Part shown: positions 20,600 through 31,481 of the stretch, piece after piece | How the letters are laid out: every line of letters begins with the position of its first letter | How positions within the stretch are numbered: position 1 is the first letter of the stretch | Translations under genes and position numbers: made by a program | The notes under the pieces: generated by a model | Seen by the model: the letters and a program-made list of their open reading frames with translations, nothing else | Databases searched by the model: none | Told to the model about the DNA's origin: nothing | Assembly: GCA_039519185.1 (NCBI GenBank) | Contig: CM076847.1 | Location: forward strand, 76,037,747-76,101,746 | Direction of reading: 5' to 3' | Source of the DNA: Astragalus membranaceus | Lineage: Eukaryota > Streptophyta > Magnoliopsida > Fabales > Fabaceae | Length of the DNA: 64,000 nt

Positions 20600-21360
20600 T
20601 TGGGCCATAATCTCAGTTTTGTTTGGCGTAGTATCTTCGCTTCTCGGGTAGTTGTTAATGCGGGGGCACGATGGAAGATTGGAAATGGTGAGAACATATT
20701 TGTTTGGCACGATCCTTGGGTGAAAGGAGGGAATGATGCATTTATTCGATCACCAATTGTTGTTTGTACTGAACATTTCAGAGTCAAACATTTGTGGCTG
20801 CCACATACAAGAGAATGGAATATAAATATGGTGGAGCATTTGTTTTCGGCACATGAGGCAACTAGAATTGAAGCAATACCAGTTTTAGATGGAGAGGAGG
20901 TAGATAAACTTATTTGGTGGAGGAATCGTTGTGGATTTTATTCAGTGAAATCGGCGTATTAATTTTACCGTTATGAATGAGTTGATGGATAGCAATCATC
21001 TTCGAGTTTAAGGTCAATGGATGTCCATTTGGAAGCTTAAAATCCCACGAAAAAATCAAATTGCTTCTATGGCGAGCTGCGAGAGGTTGTCTTCAACAAG
21101 GAGTAATTTACAAAGAAAGCATGTGTCGTGTGAAGGTCAATGTCCCATGTGTGATGGAAATCTAGAAAATGAATGGCATATATTTTTGGCTTGTGAGCAC
21201 ACCGAAGCCATTTGGAGTGCCTGTGGGCTACTACAACAGGTTCAGTCAGCTATGGATAATGCTGAGAGCTTTCAGGAATGTCTATTTAACTTGTTACAGA
21301 TGTTGGCTGAACAACATTGGCTATGATGTGTTGAGTAATTTGGAAGCGGAGAAACGATAG
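20600..21360 (+). pseudogene. LINE reverse transcriptase tail and zf-RVT domain
   Basis: The frame 20600-20962 holds ARWKIGNGENIFVWHDPWV and WWRNRCGFYSVKSAY, the usual end of plant L1 reverse transcriptase. A stop follows, and another frame (21021-21326) holds WKLKIPRK and the Cys/His cluster CPMCDGNLENEWHIFLACEH of the zf-RVT domain. Confidence 0.8.
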
Positions 21361-21830
21361 AGTGTGGGAAGGAGCAACTCAACCGGTGGTGGTATCTGTC
21401 CGCAATGCACTGGATCATCTACACGAGTGGACAACATTGGGCCGCAAACCTGGTGTGGACACGGTCACAACGAATGTAGCGCAACCAGCAGCGACTCGGT
21501 GGCAGAAACCATATTCACGGTCATATAAATGCAATGTAGATGCGGCTATCTTTAATTCCAATAATAAGTATGACATTGGTATGGTGATTCGAACAGATAG
21601 GGGAGAATTCTACCGTGAAAAGACAATGGTTTAATGGTTTACCATCACCACAAGAGGCTGAGGTAATGGGAGGCAAGTTTTTCTTTGGTTGAGGGACTTG
21701 GGATTACCGTCAATCTCTATAGAGCTGGACTGTTTACCAGTAGTTAATGGAGTACAGGAAAATCCCAATACTAATACTGAATTTGGAGTGCTAATTTCTT
21801 ATTGTAAATAAGTTTTACTTTCTCATAATA

Positions 21831-22453
21831 CACTACAAAAAAAAAAACACTTATTAGCGACGGAGATTAGCGAGGGACTTGTTGTCCCTTGCAAAAACAG
21901 TCATTAGCGAGGGAATTAGCGAGGGCATAGAGCTGTCAATTTTTTTTGTCATTAGCGAGGGAATTAGCGAGGGAACTGTCCCTCGCTAATGACTTGCCCT
22001 CGCTAATTCCCTCGCTAAATTTTGCTTTTTCAGATGATGGGACTCAGCGCAGGGGTTGGTAAAGGTGCAGAAATTAGCGAGGGACAGTTCCCTCGCTAAT
22101 TCCCTCGCTAACGTTAACTTTTCAGATGATGAGACAGTTCCCTCGCTAATTCCCTCGCAAATTTTTTTCTTTTTTCCTTTATATCCGTTTACACCCTCAC
22201 TTTTCTTTCTCACTCACTCACTCTTCACCATTCCTCTTCCCTTCCTCTTCCCCCTTCCACTTCCTCTCACACCCTTCTTCTCTCTTCACTCTTCCAACAC
22301 CACCACCACCACCATCATCTCCACCTCCTCTCACACTCTTCTTCTCTCTTCACTCTTCCAACACCACCACCACCACATACCTCCTACCACTCTCACTCAC
22401 TCTCTCTTACTCTTCACCACCACCAACCCACCACCACCACTCTCACTCTTCTC

Positions 22454-22507
<54 letters not shown>

Positions 22508-23061
22508 TCTTCTCCTTCTCTCTCTACTCTAAACCACCCATCATCACCACCACCACGCCACCACCACCACTCTCACTCCTCTCTCTCTCTTTCTCCCTTA
22601 CTCTTCTCCTTCTCTCTACTCTAAACCACCCATCACCACCACCACCACCACCACCACACATCACCACAAAATTAATAATATAATATTCATTAATTAATAT
22701 ATATAAAAAAAAACAAGTCATTCAGCACTGGACACGTGTCATTTTTTTTTTTGAAAACTGCAGTCATTAGCGAGGGAATTAGCGAGGGCAAAAGCCGTCG
22801 CTAATTCCTGCGCATTTACCAACCCCTGCAACTGAGTTCCATCACCTGAAAAGCTGAAGTCATTAGCGAGGGAACTAGCGACTGCATAGTCCCTCGCTAA
22901 TTAGCGAGGGATCCAACTTCCCTCGCTAATCCCAATTGCGAGGAGGGAATTAGCGAGGGAACCAGTCCCTCGCTAAGTCCCTCGCAAATGACCATTAGTG
23001 AGGGAATCAGGTCATTTTGCGAGGGAATTGTCCCTCGCTAATGACTAGTTTTTTTGTAGTG
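21831..23061. mobile_element. Non-autonomous CACTA element, TTAGCGAGGGA family, TSD ATA
   Basis: Begins CACTACAAAAAAAAAAAC and ends TAGTTTTTTTGTAGTG, flanked by ATA on both sides (21828-21830, 23062-23064). It is 1231 bp. Both subterminal regions hold many TTAGCGAGGGA repeats and reverse complements. The middle is CT-rich with CACCACC runs, including a long CT microsatellite (22455-22505). An apparent open frame there is low-complexity Ser/Leu/Thr sequence and not a gene. No transposase is present. Confidence 0.93.
22440..22660. repeat. CT and CCA simple repeats
   Basis: A (CT)n tract of about 50 bases at 22455-22505, with flanking CACCACC runs duplicated in two blocks (CTCTAAACCACCCATCA at about 22525 and 22618). 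Confidence 0.9.
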
Positions 23062-23272
23062 ATAGCTTTAAGGTTAGCTATGTTAGGAGGCAAGCCAATT
23101 GTGTCGCTCATACCCTTGCGAGAGTGTCACGATTCTATGCTAACTCCGAAGTTCATGATTCGATTCCAACCTGTATCGAACCTGTTTTTATTATTGAAAT
23201 GATCTAAGTTTATTCTTGTTAGAAAAAAGTAAGCATGTTTCTCAAGGGGGTATACAAAAACTTTTTGTAATT

Positions 23273-23432
23273 TTTTTTTGTCTAGAGGTCTTTGACCCAG
23301 GTGAGGTGTCCAGGGGAAAGGAACCCTGAATAATCCGGAGTTTGGTCGAGAGGTGAGTAAAAAGTCTAGCTCCAATTTATTCCGTCATTGGGGATCGAAG
23401 TGCATTAACCACTTGCACCCAAACTTAGAGTT
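23273..23432 (-). mobile_element. SINE (minus strand) with 14-bp TSD
   Basis: Flanked by AACTTTTTGTAATT (23259-23272) and AACTTTTTGCAATT (23433-23446), one mismatch. Read on the minus strand it starts with GGTGCAAGTGGTTAATGC (A box-like), then CTTCGATCCCC (B box-like), and ends in an A run. It lies just past the LINE relic. Confidence 0.8.
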
Positions 23433-23779
23433 AACTTTTTGCAATTAATGCACCTTGAAAGTTTTTTTTTCTTCTTCTTCTTATAATTAGGATAAAAAAG
23501 GCAAAAAAGGGACCGGGAGGAGTAAATACAGAGGGAAATGGTTAGTTTTGCGTGAGTGTTTGAATGTAACGTGAATTTACACAAACACGTATTTAATTTT
23601 GACTTTTTCATCGTATTTAATGATATTATACCAAAAATTTCTTTCATTTAATGTTAAATAATTAGTGTTAAACATGAAAAGTTATGGACATGTTTTAGAC
23701 AATTAAATGAGTTGAGAGTAATTTAGGTAATTAAGTTAAACTTTTAAATGAGATTTACAAAAGTAATTGTTAATAACTA

Positions 23780-24180
23780 CTCCATCTGATTCCAAATATA
23801 AGAGAAAAATAAAACATTATCAAAACTAATGAACTCATTCGTTGCTTTCAATTTTTGAATATTTTTCCATATATACCCTTATGGAAAATTGTGAGAAAAT
23901 GAGTTTTAGGTACTAAAATACCTTTGTTTAGTGCCCAAGAGCACTTGGATGAGATGGTAGGGGTCTCTTCCACCTTAACCAATGTCTTGGGTTCGAATTC
24001 AGCTTTTGGCATGCAACAGTGTTAAATCTCTTGAGGAACAGTTTTGCCGCCCATTGTGGTCCTACCCAACTCGAGGGATTAGTCTATGCAGTTGCACGCA
24101 GAGGATACCCAGTTTATACGTGATTAATAAATTGGACAGAAAAATATTGCAAAAATGACACTAAAATGAGATGGAGGGAG
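23780..24180. mobile_element. Stowaway-like MITE with a nested SINE
   Basis: TA-CTCCATCTGATTCCAAATA at the left and AATGAGATGGAGGGAG-TA at the right form Stowaway-type ends with a TA target site. Without the insert of about 200 bases at 23937-24130 the MITE would be about 200 bp. Confidence 0.75.
23937..24130 (+). mobile_element. SINE inside the Stowaway-like MITE
   Basis: AGCACTTGGATGAGATGG is followed by TCTTGGGTTCGAATTC, a strong pol III B box, and then by ACTCGAGGGATTAGTCTATG and GTTGCACGCAGAGGATACC. The block order matches the weaker copy at 19540. Ends are approximate. Confidence 0.7.
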
Positions 24181-24530
24181 TATTAAGTAAACAAACATTT
24201 TAAATGAGGGTAAAAAAGTAATCTAAACAACTACTAAAACACATTGAAAATTTTCCAAAAATTCTCTTAAACTAAGCACCAAATTAATGGAGTATTTATT
24301 CATAAATGTGCAGCTATTTAATTTTGCTTATAATTTGTACTTTGAGGGTCAAAAATGATTTTTTTTTTGTTTCTCATGTTTTTCGGGGAGTAATCATCTA
24401 GATAAATTATCGAATTATGGTTTATCTATTTCTGTTTTTGTTTGATGAGATTCCATTCCCCAACTTAACTTAAAAATTTGTTAGAGATACATTGTTGTTG
24501 CCTTATTACTAATTTTCTTGATGTTTTTAA

Positions 24531-25286
24531 GGCCTGTTTGGTGGTCAGGATAGGATAGAGCCAGTATATGATATTAAGCAGGATAGAGATAGGATACACT
24601 AGCGACATGATAACACTATCATATCATGTGTTTGATGTGGAACCAATCGATAAGATATAAGATAATATAGATTATTTCATTTTTAAGTACAAAGATAACA
24701 TATGTTATTTTATATAAGCTAATAAATAATGATATTCTATTTAATATATGAAAATAGCAAAACTACTTTTATGACGATTATATTTCATTTATTGAAAATT
24801 TCAATTAATTTTCTACATTTATATTTTTTAAGTAATAATTTTTTATCAATTATTTTAATTTTTTAAATTTCAAAAGATCATTTTGTTTTAGATTGTACAA
24901 TTTTAAAATTATCTTTATCATAAAATCATACATTATTTTGTAAATTAAATACTAATATTTTTAATTTTTAATTTAACATCGAATTTTATTTTTTATTGTT
25001 GTTTTTAATATATATTTATTTTTTAATATGTTTCATATTTTTATATTTTAAAATATATTTTATAAGAGTACATGAATAAATTATTTTCTTATTTTATCTT
25101 GCTGGTTTATAACCTAGTTCAAACTCAAGATAAAATTTTAACTAGAGAGATAGGATAGAATAAGTCATAGGATTATATTATCATATCTTGTTGGCATTGT
25201 CAAAAAAAATATTTTGTTAACTCAACAAACACTAGATTGACACATGATATGATATCATGTCCCCTTATCATCACGAGTAAACAGCC
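24531..25286. mobile_element. Harbinger/Tourist-like MITE, TSD TAA
   Basis: Starts GGCCTGTTTGGT and ends GAGTAAACAGCC, with TAA at both sides (24528-24530, 25287-25289). A 3-bp TAA/TTA target and a GGCC(T)GTTTGG end are typical of PIF/Harbinger elements. Subterminal parts contain inverted GATATGATA-type blocks. It is 756 bp and has no transposase. Confidence 0.75.
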
Positions 25287-25289
25287 TAA

Positions 25290-25790
25290 GGGTTTTGATT
25301 GATGTTCCTGTGACTTTATTTTTCTTGTTTTATATGAATTTAACACAGAAAATGATTATGGTCTATTGGGATGACGTTTTAAAAAATACTAAAAGAATAA
25401 TCAAATAAAAAACTAATGTACAAGCCCATTTCTTAAGCCGCAAACGTGATATTTTTGCTCATGCTGAGCATGCTTAAACCGTCACCCCATTGCTAGTAGT
25501 GGACTGATCTATTAACATAAAATAAAATGAATATTGTGAAGGATGAATGTGTGCGGACAGACACATACGACTCTGCCAATATCAAAAACCATTGGATAGC
25601 TGGTTGGCACGCTCACAGCAAGTCAACTCCACCACTCGCGGTCTTATCTATTCTCGTTCCATAAAATTATAATTCTTCCCCCTTTTAACGTCAACGGCCA
25701 CCTTTCCCACTTGGCTTGTGTTTTGTGAATTGTGAATTGTCGTATATAATAATTGCGGGCTACTGTTATCGTGGCTCGAGTACTAATAGA
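25290..25790. other. Spacer without recognised feature
   Basis: Ordinary AT-rich sequence with no coding frame or terminal repeat that I can support. Confidence 0.5.
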
Positions 25791-25797
25791 TGCAGAT

Positions 25798-25873
25798 AAA
25801 TTATAGCGCAGTATATGATTTATCTCTTCCTGCGTAAATTATAGCGCAGTATATGATTTATCTCTTCCTGCGT
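25798..25873. repeat. Perfect 38-bp tandem duplication
   Basis: The unit AAATTATAGCGCAGTATATG...CTGCGT occurs twice in direct succession (25798-25835 and 25836-25873) with no differences. Confidence 0.95.
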
Positions 25874-25884
25874 GTGGAGACCAA

Positions 25885-26340
25885 GGGTCCGTTTGGTTTA
25901 ATTTATCTTTTCTCTCTTTCTATTCTCTCTCACTTCAACCAAACAATTGGTTATTCTCTTTTCCCTTTCTCTTTCGCTCCAATTAAGTGCAAGTTTGTTT
26001 AAACTTTCGTCATTGCGATAATAAGTTATCGTCCCTTGTTGGCACTAATTCAAAACCTTGTGAGGAGTACTTTTCTTAAACTTGTATCTTTTCTCTCTTT
26101 CTATTGTTTGTTACACTCTCTTTTCTCTTCCTCTCTTTTCTTTCTCTCTCACTTCAACCAAACAATTGGTTATTCTCTCTTTCCTTTCTCTTTCGCTCCA
26201 ACTAAGTGCAAGTTTGTTTAAACTTTCGTCATTGCGATAATAAGTTATCGTCCCTTGTTGGCACTAATTCAAAACCTTGTGAGGTGTACTTTTCTTAAAC
26301 TTGATTTTATCTGCGGCAGAAACTAAAACAAACGGATTCT
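25885..26340. mobile_element. MITE-like element with internal 149-bp duplication
   Basis: The inverted ends GGGTCCGTTTGGTTT and AAACAAACGGATTCT suggest a hAT- or Harbinger-like MITE. A 149-bp segment (25936-26084) is repeated at 26155-26303 with only a few changes (for example AATTAAGTG versus AACTAAGTG), separated by CT-rich sequence. The TSD is not clear. Confidence 0.6.
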
Positions 26341-26373
26341 AACATAGTAGAGTTTATTGCTTGCACTTGTGTA

Positions 26374-26647
26374 CTACCTCTATTCCATTTTATAAGTAGT
26401 TTAAAGTTTTGACACACCTATCAAGAAAAATGATTATTAGTCTAGCAGTATTGTCTAATTTACCATTTAACAATTTATCTCTCTACATAGATAAATATAA
26501 ATCATTTGTTAAATGTAAAAAGTTGTCATAATTAAGAAGGACGTGAGTGGAAAAGAATATTAAATGCTTCGTTCAAAATCTTAAACAACAATCAATTTAG
26601 AACAAATTGATTTTGCTAAAACTACTTTTAAAATTGGATGGAGATAG
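26374..26647. mobile_element. Stowaway-like MITE next to the gypsy LTR
   Basis: Ends CTACCTCTATTCCATTTTAT and AAAATTGGATGGAGATAG with TA on both sides. Inverted pairing extends further through ATAAGTAGTTTAAAGTTTTG-like bases. It abuts the outer end of the gypsy LTR within a few bases. Confidence 0.7.
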
Positions 26648-26648
26648 T

Positions 26649-26905
26649 AAGCAAAAGCGAGTAAAAGGAAAAAACAGAATAATAAAAGCTCCATGAGGGG
26701 AGTAGACTCTTGCTAAATTTGCTCACCGAACACTTGCCTTTATTTTCAAATTACATCATGTACATATCGGAATAGAAACTAGTGACAGCTAATTCTTTAT
26801 ATATAATAAGACAAAATAACAGATAATTCCAGGACAACTGTGACAATATAGAACTTTCTGGATTTATTCTATCCTAAGAGGCAAAACATATTCTCCAGGA
26901 CTCTT
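26649..26905 (-). repeat. Gypsy 3' LTR
   Basis: Clearly homologous to about 47335-47583: shared blocks include AATAATAAAAGCTCC, GAGTAGACTCTTGCTAAATT, TGACAATA.AGAACTTT and TCTATCCTAA. The two copies differ at many positions and by an indel, so this insertion is old compared with the copia at 14346. Confidence 0.8.
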
Positions 26906-27498
26906 TCACACATAGTCCTTGGTCCATTTGGGTCGAACCCTGTTTCTACGTGCCCTTTTCTTTGGAATCGGGTTTTCAACAGCATCAAGAGGATCTTCTA
27001 AGTCTGGGTCCTCTTCTTCCACATTTTGGCCCATAACATCCCTTTCTTCTTCCACAAGAACCTTTCCCTCAAGGTTCACATCAGGATAAGTAGTTTTCAG
27101 CTCAGATAGTAGCTCCCAAGTAGTGTCCTCTGGATTTAAACCATTCCATTGAACCAATACCTTCTACTGACCAATTGCTTCATCTGTTTTCAAGTCAAGT
27201 ATGACCAGAGGTTTGATCACTGGTTGATTTTCATATATGATTCTCTAGAGGTAAGTTAATTTTCCCTGCAGCAGTACCATAACAGGGTTTTAACTATGAA
27301 ACATGAAAAATTGGATGGATTTTGCTAATAGCAGGGAGTCCTACTTCGAAAGCCACTTCCCTAAAAGCTCTCAGCAGTTTATAAGATCCATAATAGCGTT
27401 TAGAAAGCTTATGAACACGATGTCCAACCACATATGTCTGTTTGTAAGGACGAGGAATTTGACATAAACTAGGTCTCCTTCTTTTAAGGGATGAGGTT
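26906..27498 (-). pseudogene. Gypsy integrase C-terminus and chromodomain-like tail
   Basis: The minus-strand frame 26906-27157 reads VQWNGLNPEDTTWELLSELK, the core of a chromodomain-like module that chromoviral integrases use to target chromatin, then an acidic and basic tail ending RVRPKWTKDYV. An in-frame stop separates it from upstream residues GDLVYVK (near 27460), the GPY/F-type region. The block starts exactly where a CACTA terminus lies (27499). Confidence 0.8.
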
Positions 27499-28667
27499 CA
27501 CTACAAAAAAAAGCAGTATAGGTGACAAATTTTTCCGTCGCTAATGACCAAAAATTCGTCGCTAATGTGTCTTAGCGAGGGAATTAGCGACGGAACAAAT
27601 CCCTCGCTAAAAATGGCCTCGCTAATGGTTAGCGACGGAAGTTAGCGACGGAATTTAGCGAGGGAATTTAGCGAGGGAAATTCTGTCGCTAATCACCTCG
27701 TAATCTGTGTTTTTTTGTTAAAAAAAGCGCGCCTTCGTCATTAAAGTATATTATAAATTATTGTTATAATAATTATTATAATATTATAATATTCTTAATA
27801 TTCGGTATATTATAAAATTATTGTTATAATATTGTTATAAAATTATTATAAAATTATTGTGAAATATGGTGGTGGTGGTGGTGGTGGTGAAATATGGGAA
27901 GGAGTTTTTGTAGAGAGAGAGAGAGACGGTTAGAGAGAGAGAGACGGTTACAGAGAGAGGGAGAGAGAGAGAGGAGTGAGGGTGGAAGTTAATTTTGTGG
28001 TGGTAGTGGTGGTGGTGGTGGTGGTGGTGGTGGTGGTGGTGGTGGTGGTGGTGAAATATGGGAATGAGTGTGTATAGAGAGAGAGAGACGGTTAGAGAGA
28101 GAGGGGTATGGTTAGAGAGAGGAGTGAGGGTGGAAGTTAATTTTGTGGTGGTAGTGGTGGTGGTGGTGGTGGTGGAGGTGAAATATGGGAAGAGGGTTTG
28201 TGTGTAGAGAGAGAGAGAGAGAGAGAAGTGTGAGGATGAGAGGAGCTATGATGTGGTGGTGGTGTGGTGGTGTAGGGTGGGTTTAGGTAGAGAGAGAGGA
28301 GAGTAAGGGAGAAAAAGAGTGAAGTGTGAGAAAAGAAAAGAAGAAGAGAAGAGAGAAGAAGAGGAGGATTCGGTTTAATAAAAAAAATTAGAATTAGCGA
28401 CGGAAATTTAGCGACGGATTTTAAATTTAGCGACGGATTTGAAAATGCGCAATTTCCAAGGAATTAGGCGACGGATATTTTGCGACGGATTTTAAATTTA
28501 GCGACGGAATTTAAAATGGTGCAATTTCCAAGGTCTGCACAACGGTCCCGTCAGCATTAGCGACGGATTTTTTGCGACGGAATTTAAATTTTTTGTTAAA
28601 AAAAGCGCGCCATCGTCATTATTAGCTACGGATTTTGGTTCCCTCGATAAAATCCCTCGCTACTTAC
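27499..28667. mobile_element. CACTA element, TTAGCGACGGA/GAGGGA family, right end missing
   Basis: Starts CACTACAAAAAAAAGCAG after GTT in gypsy sequence. Subterminal arrays of TTAGCGACGGAA/TTAGCGAGGGA flank a core of GGT and GA repeats (27865-28330). It is the same family as 21831-23061, but with the core in reverse orientation. A TTTTTGTAGTG end is absent; another CACTA terminus begins at 28668. Confidence 0.8.
28010..28055. repeat. GGT microsatellite
   Basis: A (GGT)n tract of about 40 bases within the CACTA core, with shorter GGT and GA runs nearby at 27867, 28152 and 28205. Confidence 0.9.
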
Positions 28668-29400
28668 ACTACAAAAAACAGAACAGATTGCGGGAGTTTT
28701 TTGCGGAGGTTTTAAAAACCCCCTCAGTTTAAAGGTAAAAAAGGAAATTTCGCTGGCTTAGCTAAAAAATTTGTTTCAATTTGAGGAGGTTTAAAACCCC
28801 CGCTGACTGTCAAGAAAAAACCCCACTACTTGTAAAAAACCCTTCATACATTTAACAAAAAAAAAAACCATTCCCTCTTTTCACTTTCACTTTCCCTCTT
28901 CCCAACTCTCAAAAACCTATTATCAAAAAAAAACTCTCAAACCCTTTCCCCTTCAGATTTCACTCATCTATCAGAAACCCTTTCAGTCTTTTCTCGCGAA
29001 CCATGTGCTTCTCTCTCGTGAAATGCTTCAACTCTCGCTGAAACCCATTCTCGCTGTGGCGACAGTCTCGTTACTGAGCTTCTGCTGAAACCCATCCTTC
29101 GTCTTCTCTCTCGCTCAAGTTGAGCCTTCGTCTTCTCTTTCAAGCTCGCTGCACCTTTGTCTTCTCTTGCTCAACTTCGCGGCTCGTATCTCTGCTTGCA
29201 TCGCCGCTCATCGTCGTTGCATCGTCCTTCAAGCTTGGTCTACTCTATCTTCTCTGATACCCCTCGATCTTCATCTTCTTCCTCGGAAGGTAAACATCTC
29301 AATAGTTGATAGAATTTGTTTTTCTGTTCCTACAAAGCTTCGAAATCTCAAACATTACAAAGCTTCTAGGAATTCCTTCTTCATCTTAGAACCCTTTTTG
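28668..29400. mobile_element. Third CACTA type, left end and leader only
   Basis: Begins CACTACAAAAAACAG and carries motifs such as TTGCGGAGGTTTTAAAAACC and its inverted partner AGGTTTAAAACCCCCGC, a third kind of subterminal repeat. A CT-rich leader-like stretch follows (28865-29290). Gypsy integrase resumes abruptly at about 29401 with no TTTTGTAGTG end, so the right part is deleted. Confidence 0.65.
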
Positions 29401-29594
29401 AAAATAACTCAGTCACTTTGCTAGTGGAGAAGTTGGCAAGCAGCATGCCAAAGTGTGCAGCATTGGAAATTGATCTACCACAACTAGAATCGCAGCATGG
29501 TTTTGAAAAGAAGGGGGTCCCACAATAAAATCAAGAGATATATCTGTGTATACCTCATTAGGAATTGGTAAGGGCCGAAGCAACCCATAAGGTG
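29401..29594 (-). pseudogene. Gypsy integrase core, first part
   Basis: The minus strand encodes GLLRPLPIPNEVYTDISLDF, IVGPPSFQNHAAILVVVDQF and a following LPTS block: the linker and first catalytic Asp (D in SLDF) and second Asp (VVVDQF) of the integrase core. The core is cut at about 29400 by the deletion, losing the Glu. Confidence 0.8.
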
Positions 29595-29951
29595 TGTTAA
29601 GAGTCCCACATCGTATGTGATATGGCCTGAAAAAGAGTTTATAAGCGGAAAGCATCTCTCACCTTACAAGCCGGTTTTGTGGGGTTGAGTTAGGCCTAAT
29701 CCACATTTTAAGATGGTATCAGAGCCTATCCAAGATCCATTGGGCCACCCATTGTTGGGTCATGCTCTAGATGTCTAGTCCTGGGCCACTCGGGTCACGC
29801 TCCAGATGTCTATTCCTGGGCGTGAGGGGTGTGTGTTAAGAGTCCCACATCGGATGTGATATGGTCTGAAAAAGAGTTTATAAGTGGAAAGCATCCCTCA
29901 CCTTACAAGCCGGTTTTGTGGGGTTGAGTTAGGCCTAATCCACATTCTAAG
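29595..29951. mobile_element. TRIM retrotransposon, 357 bp, TSD AGGTG
   Basis: Two 118-bp LTRs (29595-29712 and 29834-29951) start TGTTAAGAGTCCCACATCG and end in TAAG. The primer-binding site TGGTATCAGAGC (29714-29725) follows the first LTR by one base. A purine-rich GTGAGGGGTG precedes the second LTR. The 5-bp TSD AGGTG flanks the element (29590-29594, 29952-29956). The internal region is 121 bp with no coding capacity, which defines a terminal-repeat retrotransposon in miniature. It is inserted between the zinc-finger and core parts of the gypsy integrase. Confidence 0.93.
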
Positions 29952-29956
29952 AGGTG

Positions 29957-30681
29957 AGTGAGTGGGGTGTTTAGTGTGTTGACAAGTATGGCAAGCCTTA
30001 ACAAAATTAGTAACATCTTGTTTCGTTCCCTCCCAATATACATTTTCTTTGAGACATCCAAGGGTTTTTTCAATGCCATTATGGCCCCCAACTTGTGAAG
30101 AGTGAAATTCTTCAAATAGTAAGTGTTTAAGGGATGATGTGGAGGGTATGTAGAGTTTACCTTTGAAGAAAATAATATCTTGGAGCACTTTGAAATGGGG
30201 AAAAGAATATGGCAGAGTCTGTACCTTTCCCATTAAGTCTTGGAAATTAGGATCTTGCTTCAAAGTGTCACGTATCTGCTGTAAGAATGTCCAATGAGGG
30301 ACTGTAATTGCCAAGAATGTTTTTGGGGGTTCACTCGCTCGAGACAGAGCATCAACCACCTTATTTTGTGCCCCTGGTTTGTACACTATCTCATAAGAGT
30401 AGCCTAAGAGCTTGGCAAAATAGAATTGTTGCTCAGCGGTTTGAATAACTTGGGTCATGAGCTCTCTAAGACTTCTTTGGCCAGTGTGGATAGTGAATTT
30501 TCTACCAAGAAGGTAAGTTCTCTATTTCTTAACTGCAGTTGTAATGACACACATCTCTCTCACATAGGTTGAGGCATTAAGCAACTTAGGGCAGAACTTT
30601 CTATTGTAATAACAGATTGGGTGGCTCTTTTGGCAGAGTACAACACCCATGCCTAGACTAGAAGCATCTGTTTCTAAAGAC
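29957..30681 (-). pseudogene. Gypsy RNase H and integrase zinc-binding domain
   Basis: The minus strand encodes LETDASSLGMGVVLCQ (RNase H start), a stop in TAVKK, LLGRKFTIHTGQRSLREL, EIVYKPGAQNKVVDALSRAS, then the HHCC zinc finger EFHSSQVGGHNGIEKT ... CHTCQHTKHPTHSPL. The TRIM is inserted right after the last residues. The CACTA element at 30685 is inserted at the front of RNase H. Confidence 0.85.
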
Positions 30682-31481
30682 TGGCACTACAAGAAATTTT
30701 GGAATTTCTGGCGGACAAAATCCGCCGGTAAGGGCAACAATCCGCCGGAAATTGCACATTACCGGCGGTTTTTTCCGCCGGAAAATCGTTCGCAGGTAAC
30801 AGTTACCGGCGGAAAATCCGCCGGTAACTATTACCTAATACGCCAGTAATTTACTTTTTGATCCGCCGGTAAATGCGAAAATTCCGTCGGTAATTACCGG
30901 CGCCAAAGCCGCCAGTAACATATTAGAAATCCGCCGGTAATGTTATTTTTTTAAAAAAAAAAGTTTTTTTTATTAGTTTATTTAAAAAAAATTATTATTC
31001 GTTTATTAAAATATTTATTATTTAATTCGTTTATTTAATTAAAAAAATTATTAATTTTATAATATAAATATTTATTTTTTAAATACATACTAATTAAACG
31101 ATAATTGAATAATGCTTTAAAATGATAAAATTTCCATAAACATCCATACAAAATATTTAAAAATATTTATTACAAAATATAAATTAAAATATCCAACAAT
31201 TGAAATTAAAATATCTAATAAAACTGCTATTGATAGTAGCGGTCGGACGGGTCGGACGGGTTGTTGTTGAGATCTGTATTATTTAACCATGTTTCAAATT
31301 CAGTATTATTGTTGAGGTCTAGATCTGTGTTGGGCTGCTGCTGGGGTTGCTGGGGTTGCTGCTGAGGCTGAGAGTACGGCTAACCATACGAGCTGTGGAA
31401 GGAAGGCTGGAAGAATGGTGCGTACAGCTGAAAACCATAGTCGTAAGGCTGCATCTGCTGTGGTGGATAAAATAATGATGA

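Larger units (their letters stand above)
20583..23215 (+). mobile_element. L1-type LINE relic, 5'-truncated, interrupted by CACTA
   Basis: Same family as the LINE at 1-1366. It starts inside the reverse transcriptase C-terminal region (HNLSFVWRSIFASRVVVNAG, ARWKIGNGENIFVWHDPWV), continues through the zf-RVT part (CPMCDGNLENEWHIFLAC, about 21140-21190) and an RNase H domain (YKCNVDAAIFNSNNKYDIG, about 21525-21830). The CACTA element 21831-23061 splits it. RNase H then resumes at 23065 with RRQANCVAHTLAR-like residues. Multiple frameshifts make it inactive. Confidence 0.85.

Noticed and set aside
22056..22532. 158-residue open frame rich in Leu, Ser, Pro and Thr.
   Set aside because: It is the translation of CT and CCA simple repeats in a CACTA core. 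It has no domain and no coding signature.
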